Assembly (NCBI GenBank): GCA_002372735.1
Contig: DFIE01000118.1
Span: 664-7,141 of the forward strand
DNA: 6,478 nucleotides
DNA from: Clostridiales bacterium UBA3705
GTDB lineage: Bacteria > Bacillota_A > Clostridia > Oscillospirales > Oscillospiraceae
Direction of reading: 5' to 3'
Position numbers and translations under genes: made by a program. Under the pieces are notes generated by a model, which saw nothing but the letters and a program-made list of their open reading frames with translations, had not been told where the DNA came from and searched no databases. Of the stretch, positions 1-5,408 are shown one piece after another; within the stretch, counting starts at the first letter, position 1; every line of letters starts with the position of its first letter.

Positions 1-731
1 AGCCCTACTGGTTCAAGCTGGACGAAAAGGGCGAGATCGCGGGCGGCATCGCCAAGTTCCTGCAGGACCGCCGGGACGCCGTCATCTCCGCCCTGGGCCT
101 CAGGCCCAATACCTTCGTCGCCCTCTCCGCGGGCAAGCTGGGCCAGGCCCAGAAGACCGCCGGCGTGCTGGTGAAGCAGCTGGGCGCGATGTGCCCCAAC
201 CACATGGACGCGGAGCGCTACGAGTTCTGCTGGATCGTCGACTTCCCGATGTATGAGATCGGCGAGGAGAGCGGCGAGCTGGAGTTCTGCCACAACCCCT
301 TCTCCATGCCCAACGGCGGGCTGGAGATTCTGGAGCAGGCCCAGCGGGGCGAGGTGGACCCCCTGTCCATCACCGCCTTCCAGTATGACCTGGTCATCAA
401 CGGCTACGAATCCGCCTCCGGCGCGGTGCGGAACCACGACCCGGAGATCATGGTAAAGGCCTTTGAGCTGGTGCGGCTGGGCGAGGCCGAGGTGAAGGCC
501 AAGTTCCCCGCCATGTACAACGCCTTTACCTATGGCGCGCCCCCCCACGCAGGCGCCGCCCCCGGTGTGGACCGGATGATCATGCTGCTCACCGGCGAAG
601 AGAGCATCCGTGAGGTGATCACCTTCCCCATGAACCAGAAGGCCCAGGACGTGATGATGGACGCCCCCACTGCGGTGGACCAGAAGCAGCTGGACGACGT
701 GCACATCGCCATTGTGATGCCCGAGGCATAA
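1..731 (+). CDS. aspS: Aspartyl-tRNA synthetase, C-terminal part (5' end outside window)
   Basis: This class II aminoacyl-tRNA synthetase charges tRNA-Asp (or tRNA-Asp and tRNA-Asn, if the enzyme is non-discriminating) in the cytoplasm. The first complete codon is at base 3 and 242 residues are visible. Residues 1 to about 65 match the end of the GAD insertion domain typical of bacterial AspRS. The catalytic core then resumes with RYEFCWIVDFPMYE (72-85), the HNPFSMPNGG block (97-106), SGAVRNHDPEIM (139-150) and class II motif 3, GAAPGVDRMIMLL (184-196), whose Arg191 is the expected ATP-binding arginine. It ends normally after the REVITFPMN block. The HNPFSMP block replaces the HHPFT form of E. 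coli-type enzymes, a recognised bacterial subtype. The anticodon-binding domain and motifs 1 and 2 lie upstream of the window, so tRNA discrimination cannot be judged. A strong terminator follows 15 bases after the TAA stop, which closes this transcription unit. Confidence 0.96.
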   Translation, partial: PYWFKLDEKGEIAGGIAKFLQDRRDAVISALGLRPNTFVALSAGKLGQAQKTAGVLVKQLGAMCPNHMDAERYEFCWIVDFPMYEIGEESGELEFCHNPFSMPNGGLEILEQAQRGEVDPLSITAFQYDLVINGYESASGAVRNHDPEIMVKAFELVRLGEAEVKAKFPAMYNAFTYGAPPHAGAAPGVDRMIMLLTGEESIREVITFPMNQKAQDVMMDAPTAVDQKQLDDVHIAIVMPEA

Positions 732-745
732 CCCCTGTTCCCTCC

Positions 746-779
746 ATCCCCGCGGAGCACTCCGCGGGGATTTTTTCTT
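746..779 (+). terminator. Intrinsic terminator of aspS
   Basis: A perfect 11-bp stem (746-756 paired with 761-771) with a GCAC tetraloop is followed by a T-rich run through 779. It lies 15 bases past the aspS stop and about 60 bases before the sigma-factor start, so it separates the two units. Confidence 0.93.
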
Positions 780-823
780 GCAAGCTTTTCTCTCCGGCTG
801 CGGCAAATAGGGTGAAGGACCCG

Positions 824-831
824 AAAGGAGG
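824..831 (+). promoter_or_regulatory. Ribosome binding site that fixes the sigma-factor start
   Basis: AAAGGAGG at 824-831 is a near-perfect Shine-Dalgarno sequence 7 bases before the ATG at 839. It lies inside the nine-codon extension that a GTG start at 812 would create, and so argues for the ATG at 839. Confidence 0.88.
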
Positions 832-838
832 TCGTCCT

Positions 839-1393
839 ATGACAGATTCCGAAATCATCGCGCTGTTCTTCCGGCGGGATGAGACCGCCATCGCTGAAAC
901 CGAACGGGCCTACGGCGGGCTGTGCCGCCAGGTCTCCGGCCGGATTTTGCGCAGCCGGGAGGACGTGGAGGAGTGCGTGAACGAGGGCTATTTCCGGCTG
1001 TGGAGCAGAATCCCCCCGGAGCACCCCCTGCACCTGGCTGCCTTCCTGGTAAAAATCGTAAGGGAACTGTCCATTGACCGGCTGCGGCAGGTGACTGCCC
1101 TGCGCCGGGGCGGCGGACAGCTCAGCGTGGCCTTGGAAGAGCTGCGCCAGGTGGCGGGGCCGGAGGACGCGGAGAGCCGGCTGGCCGCCCGGGAGCTGGG
1201 CCAGGCCATTGACGCCTTTCTGCGCGGACAGAACCAGCGCAGCCGGAATGTGTTTGTGCGCCGGTATTTTTATCTGGAGGCCCGAAGCGAAATTGCCGGG
1301 CGGTACGGCATATCCCCGGCCCAGGTTTCAGTGCTGCTCTCCCGCACAAGGAAGCGGTTGGCCAACTACTTGAAACAGGAGGGATATCTATGA
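839..1393 (+). CDS. ECF-type RNA polymerase sigma factor (sigma-70 regions 2 and 4)
   Basis: This 184-residue protein is predicted to direct RNA polymerase to a small regulon in response to an envelope or extracellular cue. Residues about 10-85 form sigma-70 region 2, with REDVEECVNEGYFRLW (40-55) and the AFLVKIVRELSIDRLR helix (68-83) that normally contacts the -10 element. A linker (86-115) follows, then region 4 (about 117-180) with a helix-turn-helix, SEIAGRYGISPAQVSVLLSR (150-169). Length and two-domain layout are normal for an ECF sigma factor without region 3. I prefer the ATG at 839 because the Shine-Dalgarno at 824-831 precedes it correctly. The stop overlaps the start of the next gene (ATGA), as is typical of sigma/anti-sigma pairs. 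I cannot assign a named ECF subgroup. No convincing sigma-A promoter lies in the short gap after the aspS terminator, so self-recognition of its own promoter is possible but unproven. Confidence 0.92.
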   Translation: MTDSEIIALFFRRDETAIAETERAYGGLCRQVSGRILRSREDVEECVNEGYFRLWSRIPPEHPLHLAAFLVKIVRELSIDRLRQVTALRRGGGQLSVALEELRQVAGPEDAESRLAARELGQAIDAFLRGQNQRSRNVFVRRYFYLEARSEIAGRYGISPAQVSVLLSRTRKRLANYLKQEGYL

Positions 1394-2568
1394 AAGCCGA
1401 AACACTGCTGGAAAGCATGAACTACCTGGGCGAGGATCTGCTGCTGCAGTCAGAGCAGCCCATCACCGCCCGCACCCGCCGGCCCATGGGCTGGATTGCC
1501 GCGGCAGCCTGCCTGGTACTGGGGCTGGGGGCAGCCCTTTGGGCGCTGCATCTGGCCCGGGCAGACAGGCCTGTCCAGCCGGCCACAGAGCCCCCTGCCA
1601 TCCCCACAGAGACCATGGCCCCTGTGACGGAGGAGGTCTCCCTGCCCCTGCTGTCTGTGGCAGACAACTACTGCTGCGGGGCGGGGCTTGCGGAGGTGCA
1701 GGAGGCAGGAGATTTGATCCGCCCCAACTGCTGGGCCGTGGATCAGACCTATGGTCCCCTGCCGGTGTACGAAAATCTGGCCTATGGAAGCAGGCTCCCC
1801 ACCTGTCTGGACCGGCAGCAGATGGAGGCCATTGCAGTCCGCACGGCCACCGCCCTGCACGAGACCTTTGTGCCGGACCCGGAGCCCGTAACCGGGGACG
1901 ATGCCGCCCACCCCGAGACACTGACCGGCAGCCTCCCCAGCGGGGAGATCACGGTGTTCGGTGACGGCAGCGTCCAGCTGGTGTTTACAGATCTTGCCAT
2001 GATGGCCCAGGACGTGCGGCTCCGGGACCCCCTGCAGGCTGCCGAGCATTTTTACGGCAGCTTCCAGGCCCTGCTGGGGCAGGAGGTCCCGGCGTTTGCC
2101 CTGGAAACCCGCTTTACCGGCCCGGACACCGAAATGCAGACTGTGCTGGCCTGGGAGCAGAGTGAGGATTTCCGGCAGACCTGGCTGAACAACCAGCTGT
2201 GGGCGGTGCGGCTGCAGCTGACCCAGGATGGACAGCTCGCCTCCCTGGTGCTGCCCCCGGCCCCGGAGACCCGGAGGCTGCTGGGCAACTACCCCATCCT
2301 GACCCCGGACCAGGCCCTGGCCCGGCTGGAGGCGGGGGACTATTACACCGAGGCGGAGGGTCAGGTCCCGCCCCAGGGCCCCGCCGCGATGGAGCTGGTA
2401 TACGAAACCAGGGCCCAGCACCCGTGTCTGATGCCCTTCTATCGGTTCTGGGTGCTGCGCTATGACAGCAGTTCCCAGGTGTACACCGCCTATTACGTGC
2501 CGGCGGTGGACCCGGCGTATCTTACATACGACTACCCGGACGGGACGGAGGCGGGCGCGAATCCGTAG
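1390..2568 (+). CDS. Single-pass membrane protein, probable anti-sigma/sensor partner of the upstream ECF sigma factor
   Basis: This 392-residue protein has a short cytoplasmic N-terminus containing MNYLGEDLLLQSEQP (10-24), like the acidic sigma-binding segment of many Clostridia ECF partners. One transmembrane helix (about 35-54, WIAAAACLVLGLGAALWALH) follows, then a Pro/Thr-rich stalk (61-85) and an extracellular domain of about 300 residues. The ectodomain has beta-type stretches such as GEITVFGDGSVQLVFTD (185-201) and LWAVRLQLTQDGQLASLVLPP (270-290), and a C-terminal part (300-378) with YPILTPDQALARL and YTAYYVPAVDPAYL that faintly recalls PepSY- or YycH/YycI-like folds. That resemblance is only an impression. 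Ectodomain cysteines are seen at 95, 96, 114, 139 and 346. AGGAGGG at 1377-1383 is well placed for the ATG at 1390, and the ATGA overlap suggests coupled translation in fixed ratio with the sigma factor. No zinc-binding anti-sigma (HxxxCxxC) motif is present. The role is inferred from gene order and topology. Confidence 0.75.
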   Translation: MKAETLLESMNYLGEDLLLQSEQPITARTRRPMGWIAAAACLVLGLGAALWALHLARADRPVQPATEPPAIPTETMAPVTEEVSLPLLSVADNYCCGAGLAEVQEAGDLIRPNCWAVDQTYGPLPVYENLAYGSRLPTCLDRQQMEAIAVRTATALHETFVPDPEPVTGDDAAHPETLTGSLPSGEITVFGDGSVQLVFTDLAMMAQDVRLRDPLQAAEHFYGSFQALLGQEVPAFALETRFTGPDTEMQTVLAWEQSEDFRQTWLNNQLWAVRLQLTQDGQLASLVLPPAPETRRLLGNYPILTPDQALARLEAGDYYTEAEGQVPPQGPAAMELVYETRAQHPCLMPFYRFWVLRYDSSSQVYTAYYVPAVDPAYLTYDYPDGTEAGANP

Positions 2569-2629
2569 ATTCTCACACCCGAACCCGGAGAAAGGCTTCT
2601 GATTTGCCCGGCGCCGATCTGCACGGCGC

Positions 2630-2671
2630 AAAAAAACCCGTATCCTCAGCCTTTGGGGATACGGTTTTTTT
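2630..2671. terminator. Bidirectional intrinsic terminator between convergent genes
   Basis: The stem CCGTATCC (2638-2645) pairs with GGATACGG (2657-2664), extendable by a T-G and a C-G pair, around a 7-base loop. It has seven A bases on the left (2630-2636) and seven T bases on the right (2665-2671), so it can end transcription from both strands. It closes the sigma operon on the plus strand and the SLH gene on the minus strand. Confidence 0.9.
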
Positions 2672-2700
2672 CTTCAGAATGGGCGGATCAAATGGCGGTG
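2630..2700 (-). repeat. Module copy A: terminator plus conserved 28-bp flank
   Basis: The terminator hairpin and the adjoining stretch 2673-2700 resemble 4122-4196 in the same orientation. In the flank, 21 of 28 positions are identical by eye, including GGATCA and GGCGGTG on the plus strand. The hairpins share the seven-A run, CCGT and GATACGG. Read on the minus strand, this module lies directly downstream of the SLH gene. Confidence 0.6.
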
Positions 2701-2752
2701 CCGGGCCGAGGGGCGGGATGTGATCCGGCGCCGCGCGCAGCTTTGCCGGTTG

Positions 2753-3856
2753 TTAATCGGGCAAGGTTGGCAATTCTTGCGTTGCACTGAGATGCAAGCG
2801 GTACAAGAACGTGAGGGCCTGTGCTCTGGTGCAGGGCGCGGCCGGGGCGAACGTCGTGTCGCTGACCCCCTTGGCAATTCCGGCCTCACTGGCCCACAGC
2901 ACGGCCTGGGTGAAATAGGCGCCGTCAATGTCCGTAAACGTGCATTCCTCTGTCTGGACGATGGTCGAATTCATCCCCCGCCACAAAAAGGTGACGATCT
3001 CCCCTCTGCTGCACGTTTTACCCGGAGAGAAGTATTGCTCGGAGGTGCCGGTGGTAATTTTACTCTGCTGTGCCCACAGGACTGCCTTGTAGTAATAGGC
3101 GTCGGGGGCTACGTCCAAAAAGCCGGTCGCATTCTCCAGCTTCGGCTCCGGACAGCCGGCGCCGCGCCAAAGGAAGGTCAGCGCCTCCGCTCTGGTACAG
3201 GGGGAATCGGGCGAAAAGGTGGCTGCGCCGGTTCCATTGGTGATCTGCGGCTTTGAGGTCAGGGCCCAGTAAACAGGGAGATAATAATAGCTGCTGGCCG
3301 AAACGTCGGTAAACGGAAGCTCAAACCCCGGCGTCGGCATAGGAGGCAAGGGGTCTTCATTTGGATAGGGTGTCAATTTATCGTCAAGACTGACACTCTT
3401 GACCAGCTCGCAGGCCTCAAAGGAGAGAATCACAGCTTTCGGAACAGAGGCAATGATGACGCTTCCAAATTCAGAATACAGCAGGACGCAGTCTTCCGTA
3501 AAAAACGGGCTTTGCAAAAATTCCTCCCGGATGGCAGCATTGAGCTCCCGGACAACTTCACGTCTGGTCTGAAGATATAACTCCATAAGAGAATCATCCA
3601 ATATCGTATCTTCATCCAAAGTAAACCCAGCGGGCATTCTCTCGGCAGTCAAGCTCTCAATTGTTTTCTCTGACGCAGAGCCCAACCAAATCCACACGTC
3701 TACCAGCTCGTCCTCCGCCAGAGGCTCGAGATACGCCAACAGCTCCGCCGAAAGCTTGCTTCCGGCGGCAAGGGCGGAGATCGGCGCAGCATGAACCACC
3801 AGCAAAAGGACCACGGAAAGCAGGGCCGCAGTGATGCGTAAAAATGCTCTTTTCAT
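2753..3856 (-). CDS. Secreted protein with three C-terminal SLH (S-layer homology) repeats
   Basis: This 367-residue protein is predicted to be exported and held on the cell wall by its SLH repeats, which in known families bind secondary cell-wall polymer. Residues 1 to about 30 are a signal peptide (MKRAF start, hydrophobic core ALLSVVLLLVV, likely cleavage after SALA). Residues about 32-165 form a domain I do not recognise, with a mixed-charge helical part and GSVIIASVPKAVILSFEACE (131-150). A short Pro-rich linker (163-178) leads to SLH1 (182-233), SLH2 (246-293) and SLH3 (307-353), each beginning F-T/L-D-V/I and ending with a TRAEALTFLWR-like helix. The ATG at 3856 is chosen because GGAGG (3866-3870) sits 9 bases upstream and the signal peptide begins there. 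The frame stays open to 4123, but that extension crosses the promoter. The gene is monocistronic, and its 5' half and leader are visibly more AT-rich than neighbouring genes. Confidence 0.9.
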   Translation of the reverse strand: MKRAFLRITAALLSVVLLLVVHAAPISALAAGSKLSAELLAYLEPLAEDELVDVWIWLGSASEKTIESLTAERMPAGFTLDEDTILDDSLMELYLQTRREVVRELNAAIREEFLQSPFFTEDCVLLYSEFGSVIIASVPKAVILSFEACELVKSVSLDDKLTPYPNEDPLPPMPTPGFELPFTDVSASSYYYLPVYWALTSKPQITNGTGAATFSPDSPCTRAEALTFLWRGAGCPEPKLENATGFLDVAPDAYYYKAVLWAQQSKITTGTSEQYFSPGKTCSRGEIVTFLWRGMNSTIVQTEECTFTDIDGAYFTQAVLWASEAGIAKGVSDTTFAPAAPCTRAQALTFLYRLHLSATQELPTLPD

Positions 3857-3865
3857 GACTGTAAA

Positions 3866-3870
3866 CCTCC
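3866..3870 (-). promoter_or_regulatory. Ribosome binding site of the SLH gene
   Basis: GGAGG on the minus strand lies 9 bases before the ATG at 3856. It selects this start over the in-frame upstream extension of 89 codons. Confidence 0.85.
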
Positions 3871-3988
3871 AGTTTTGTAAAAATCGGGGGAAGCTGAGGA
3901 AACAAAAAACCGAATATTTTTCCACAAAAGAGGCGGGAAGCGGGAAATGCAGTGAAAAAGCCAGTTTCACGTTTTTCTTGCTACGTAT

Positions 3989-4017
3989 AGTGTAGCATAT
4001 TCTTCCAAAAATGTAAA
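3989..4017 (-). promoter_or_regulatory. Sigma-A-type promoter of the SLH gene with extended -10
   Basis: On the minus strand the -35 element TTTACA (4017-4012) is followed by a 17-base spacer and the -10 element TACACT (3994-3989). TGC directly before the -10 gives an extended -10 element. The AT-rich stretch at 4018-4060, with a run of seven T bases on the minus strand, could act as an UP element. Transcription would begin near 3982, giving a leader of about 125 nt before the SLH start codon. I see no known riboswitch fold in the leader. Confidence 0.75.
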
Positions 4018-4067
4018 GACTATATTCTAAAAAAACACAACATATGCGTAAAATTTTGCATTTCCCC

Positions 4068-4120
4068 TGTGGCACAGACTCCGCGGCCCGCGGCGGGCCG
4101 CCGCGGGGTGCTGTGCCACA
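4068..4120. repeat. GC-rich nested palindrome (long hairpin) upstream of the SLH promoter
   Basis: TGTGGCACAG (4068-4077) and CTGTGCCACA (4111-4120) are perfect 10-bp inverted arms. They enclose a second palindrome, CCCGCGGCG (4087-4095) with CGCCGCGGG (4099-4107). Each outer arm is itself nearly palindromic (CTGTG-S-CACA). Neither strand has a T tract immediately after it, so it is not a simple terminator. It lies about 50 bp upstream of the -35 element of the SLH promoter and next to the operon terminator at 4122-4158. Confidence 0.7.
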
Positions 4121-4121
4121 C

Positions 4122-4158
4122 AAAAAAATCCGTTCTCCGGGAATCGGAGATACGGATT
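4122..4158 (-). terminator. Distal intrinsic terminator of the Clp-hydrolase operon
   Basis: Reading the minus strand, AATCCGT (4158-4152) plus TCTCCG (4150-4145) pair with CGGAGA (4139-4134) plus ACGGATT (4133-4127), with one bulged base at 4151 and a 5-base loop. The stem runs directly into a T tract formed by the A run at 4122-4128. It lies about 115 bases past the hydrolase stop and acts behind the hairpin at 4231-4273. Confidence 0.85.
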
Positions 4159-4196
4159 CGTGCTTTCATTCACCATGACCGGATCAGGAGGCGGTG
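4122..4196 (-). repeat. Module copy B: terminator plus conserved 28-bp flank
   Basis: This is the partner of 2630-2700 in direct orientation, with the matching flank at 4169-4196. On the minus strand both flanks can be read in one frame as ARHR-x-LIR-x-x followed by TGA. The intervening residues are L and S-W here, H and P-F in copy A. No start codon with a ribosome binding site precedes this frame, so a non-coding or relic origin is more likely than a gene. Confidence 0.6.
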
Positions 4197-4230
4197 TCTG
4201 GCAGGCGGGGTGTGCTCTTGATTCTCACAT
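4159..4230. other. Spacer between the two tandem terminators
   Basis: Part of the intergenic stretch 3857-4272, which is over 400 bases. That stretch holds, from left to right, the SLH leader, the SLH promoter, the GC-rich palindrome, the distal terminator, the flank of module B and the proximal hairpin. Apart from the module B flank I see nothing recognisable in this spacer and no supported gene. Confidence 0.6.
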
Positions 4231-4273
4231 AAAACTCCCGCCCGGCGCAATCGACGCGCCGGGCGGGAGTTTT
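4231..4273 (-). terminator. Proximal terminator hairpin starting in the hydrolase stop codon
   Basis: A perfect 18-bp inverted repeat (4231-4248 with 4256-4273) has a 7-base loop and a very GC-rich core. On the minus strand it ends in four T bases, a short tract. The stem begins at the last base of the hydrolase TGA codon (4275-4273), so a terminating ribosome would cover its foot. The second terminator at 4122-4158 may compensate for the weak T tract. Confidence 0.85.
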
Positions 4274-5394
4274 CAGGTCTCAGGCAGATCTCTGGTCTCA
4301 AAGGCCTTTTTGGCGTCGTTCCACAGCACGTCCTTGCCGGCGCCTGCCAGCTTGCGCAGGGAGTCCAGGATCTGGTGCTGGATCTCCGGCTCCATGGCCC
4401 GGGCCGCCTTCAGAATGGCGTTGAGACAAACCCACTTTTTGGCCTTGATCTCCCCCATGGTGGACACCCCGGAGGCATCCAGAGCGTCAAAGATGGCGGT
4501 GATCACCGTGCGGCGCTGGTCGTCGGTGAGAGTTTCGTTCCAGCGGTCCAGGGTGGCGTCCAGAAACTGGCTGAAGCCGGACAAGCTCTCCCCGGGGACA
4601 AAGTCTGCCCCCAGGACCTGCCAGGAATAGGGGTTGTGCTGCATGGGGCCCGCGGCGCTGCTGCGGATCACCCTGGGCTCCTGCCGTGTGCCCAGCAGAA
4701 TGCCAACAATGGAGGACTCCGGCAGAATCAGCTCCGCCCGGTCCAGCACCGCCAGATAGCCCGGCCGGTCCACCAGAGAGGGGTGGAAGCCCGGGCCGTC
4801 GTTGGAGTACACCCGGCGGATGCGGGCCTGGACCTCCGGCCCGCAGAAGGAGGCGGCATACATGGCCAGGTTGCCCCCCTTGGAGTGGCCGCCCACAAGC
4901 AGAGGCCGGTCAGTGGCCGCCGCTACCCCCAAAAGATAGTCCACGGCGCTCTGCTGGCCGGGGGTCTGGGGCAGGTAGCTGGTGTTAAAATCCTCCCGCC
5001 AGCCCACAATGGTGTTGTCCGTGCCCCGGTAGGCCACAAAGTCGGTGCCATCCGGCAAGACATAGGTCAGGGCGGCAAACTGCACCTGCTTTTCGTTGTC
5101 CACCTCGTTGACAAAGGCGGCCAGCTTGATCTCCGCAAAGCGGCGGGTCTTGGCGGCAGCCCGGAGCAGAGGGCCGGGGTCCTGGTAGACCCGGGACTGG
5201 TCGATCCCCGCGGCGTCATAGGCCAGGGCCACCTGGGAGAGGGAGACGGCTTCCCCCACCCCGGGAGGCGGCACAATGGATTCCAGATCCAGATAGGCCA
5301 GGTGGGACAGGATCAGGTTGTCCACCCGGTTAAAGGGCCGTTCGGTCAGGGTCAAATCCCCCCGCCAGGCCAGATAGTCCAGTGTATTGGGCAT
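4273..5394 (-). CDS. Alpha/beta hydrolase of the DUF2974 (Mbeg1-like) family
   Basis: This 373-residue, apparently cytoplasmic protein resembles the DUF2974/Mbeg1-like lipase-type hydrolases common in Firmicutes. Their natural substrates are unknown. Numbered from the ATG at 5394, YRGTDNTIVGWREDF lies at about 122-136, the nucleophile elbow GGHSKGG at 168-174 with Ser171, NDGPGF at 198-203 with Asp199 as likely catalytic acid, and MQHNPYSW at 251-258 with His253 as likely catalytic histidine. The triad is therefore complete by eye. No signal peptide or membrane segment is seen. An in-frame ATG also exists at 5400, but GAGG (5404-5401) abuts it with no spacer and sits 6 bases before the ATG at 5394, so I choose 5394. 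The gene follows the membrane-protein gene by 14 bases and ends an operon that starts with a Clp unfoldase. Function beyond serine hydrolase is not supported. Confidence 0.88.
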   Translation of the reverse strand: MPNTLDYLAWRGDLTLTERPFNRVDNLILSHLAYLDLESIVPPPGVGEAVSLSQVALAYDAAGIDQSRVYQDPGPLLRAAAKTRRFAEIKLAAFVNEVDNEKQVQFAALTYVLPDGTDFVAYRGTDNTIVGWREDFNTSYLPQTPGQQSAVDYLLGVAAATDRPLLVGGHSKGGNLAMYAASFCGPEVQARIRRVYSNDGPGFHPSLVDRPGYLAVLDRAELILPESSIVGILLGTRQEPRVIRSSAAGPMQHNPYSWQVLGADFVPGESLSGFSQFLDATLDRWNETLTDDQRRTVITAIFDALDASGVSTMGEIKAKKWVCLNAILKAARAMEPEIQHQILDSLRKLAGAGKDVLWNDAKKAFETRDLPET

Positions 5395-5400
5395 AGGCAT

Positions 5401-5404
5401 CCTC
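5401..5404 (-). promoter_or_regulatory. Ribosome binding site deciding the hydrolase start
   Basis: GAGG on the minus strand is the only Shine-Dalgarno-like sequence here. It has a 6-base spacer to the ATG at 5394 and none to the ATG at 5400. It lies in the 14-base gap between the membrane-protein stop and the hydrolase start. Confidence 0.65.
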
Positions 5405-5408
5405 GTTT

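Noticed and set aside
241..310. HNPFSMP block of AspRS as a sign of lateral transfer
   Set aside because: This subtype occurs widely in bacteria, and the codon use matches the rest of the window, so there is no support for recent transfer.
778..806. TTGCAA as the -35 of a sigma-A promoter for the sigma operon
   Set aside because: No -10-like hexamer appears 16 to 18 bases downstream, and the hexamer overlaps the terminator T tract.
812..838. GTG start for the sigma factor nine codons upstream
   Set aside because: The Shine-Dalgarno AAAGGAGG lies within this extension and is spaced for the ATG at 839.
2611..2629. Small GCGCC/GGCGC hairpin before the bidirectional terminator
   Set aside because: The stem is only 5 bp and has no T tract on the plus strand. 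It is expected by chance at this GC content.
1450..2631. Minus-strand open frame of 393 codons opposite the membrane protein
   Set aside because: It is a shadow of a GC-rich coding region. Its translation has no domain, it has no ribosome binding site, and the plus-strand frame has an operon position, membrane helix and proper start.
2674..2928. Minus-strand 84-codon frame at the end of the SLH gene
   Set aside because: Most of it overlaps the SLH repeats in another phase and it has no ribosome binding site. Only its last codons, in the repeat module, were kept as an observation.
3857..4123. In-frame upstream extension of the SLH protein by 89 codons
   Set aside because: It crosses the predicted promoter. 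The ribosome binding site and signal peptide both place the start at 3856.
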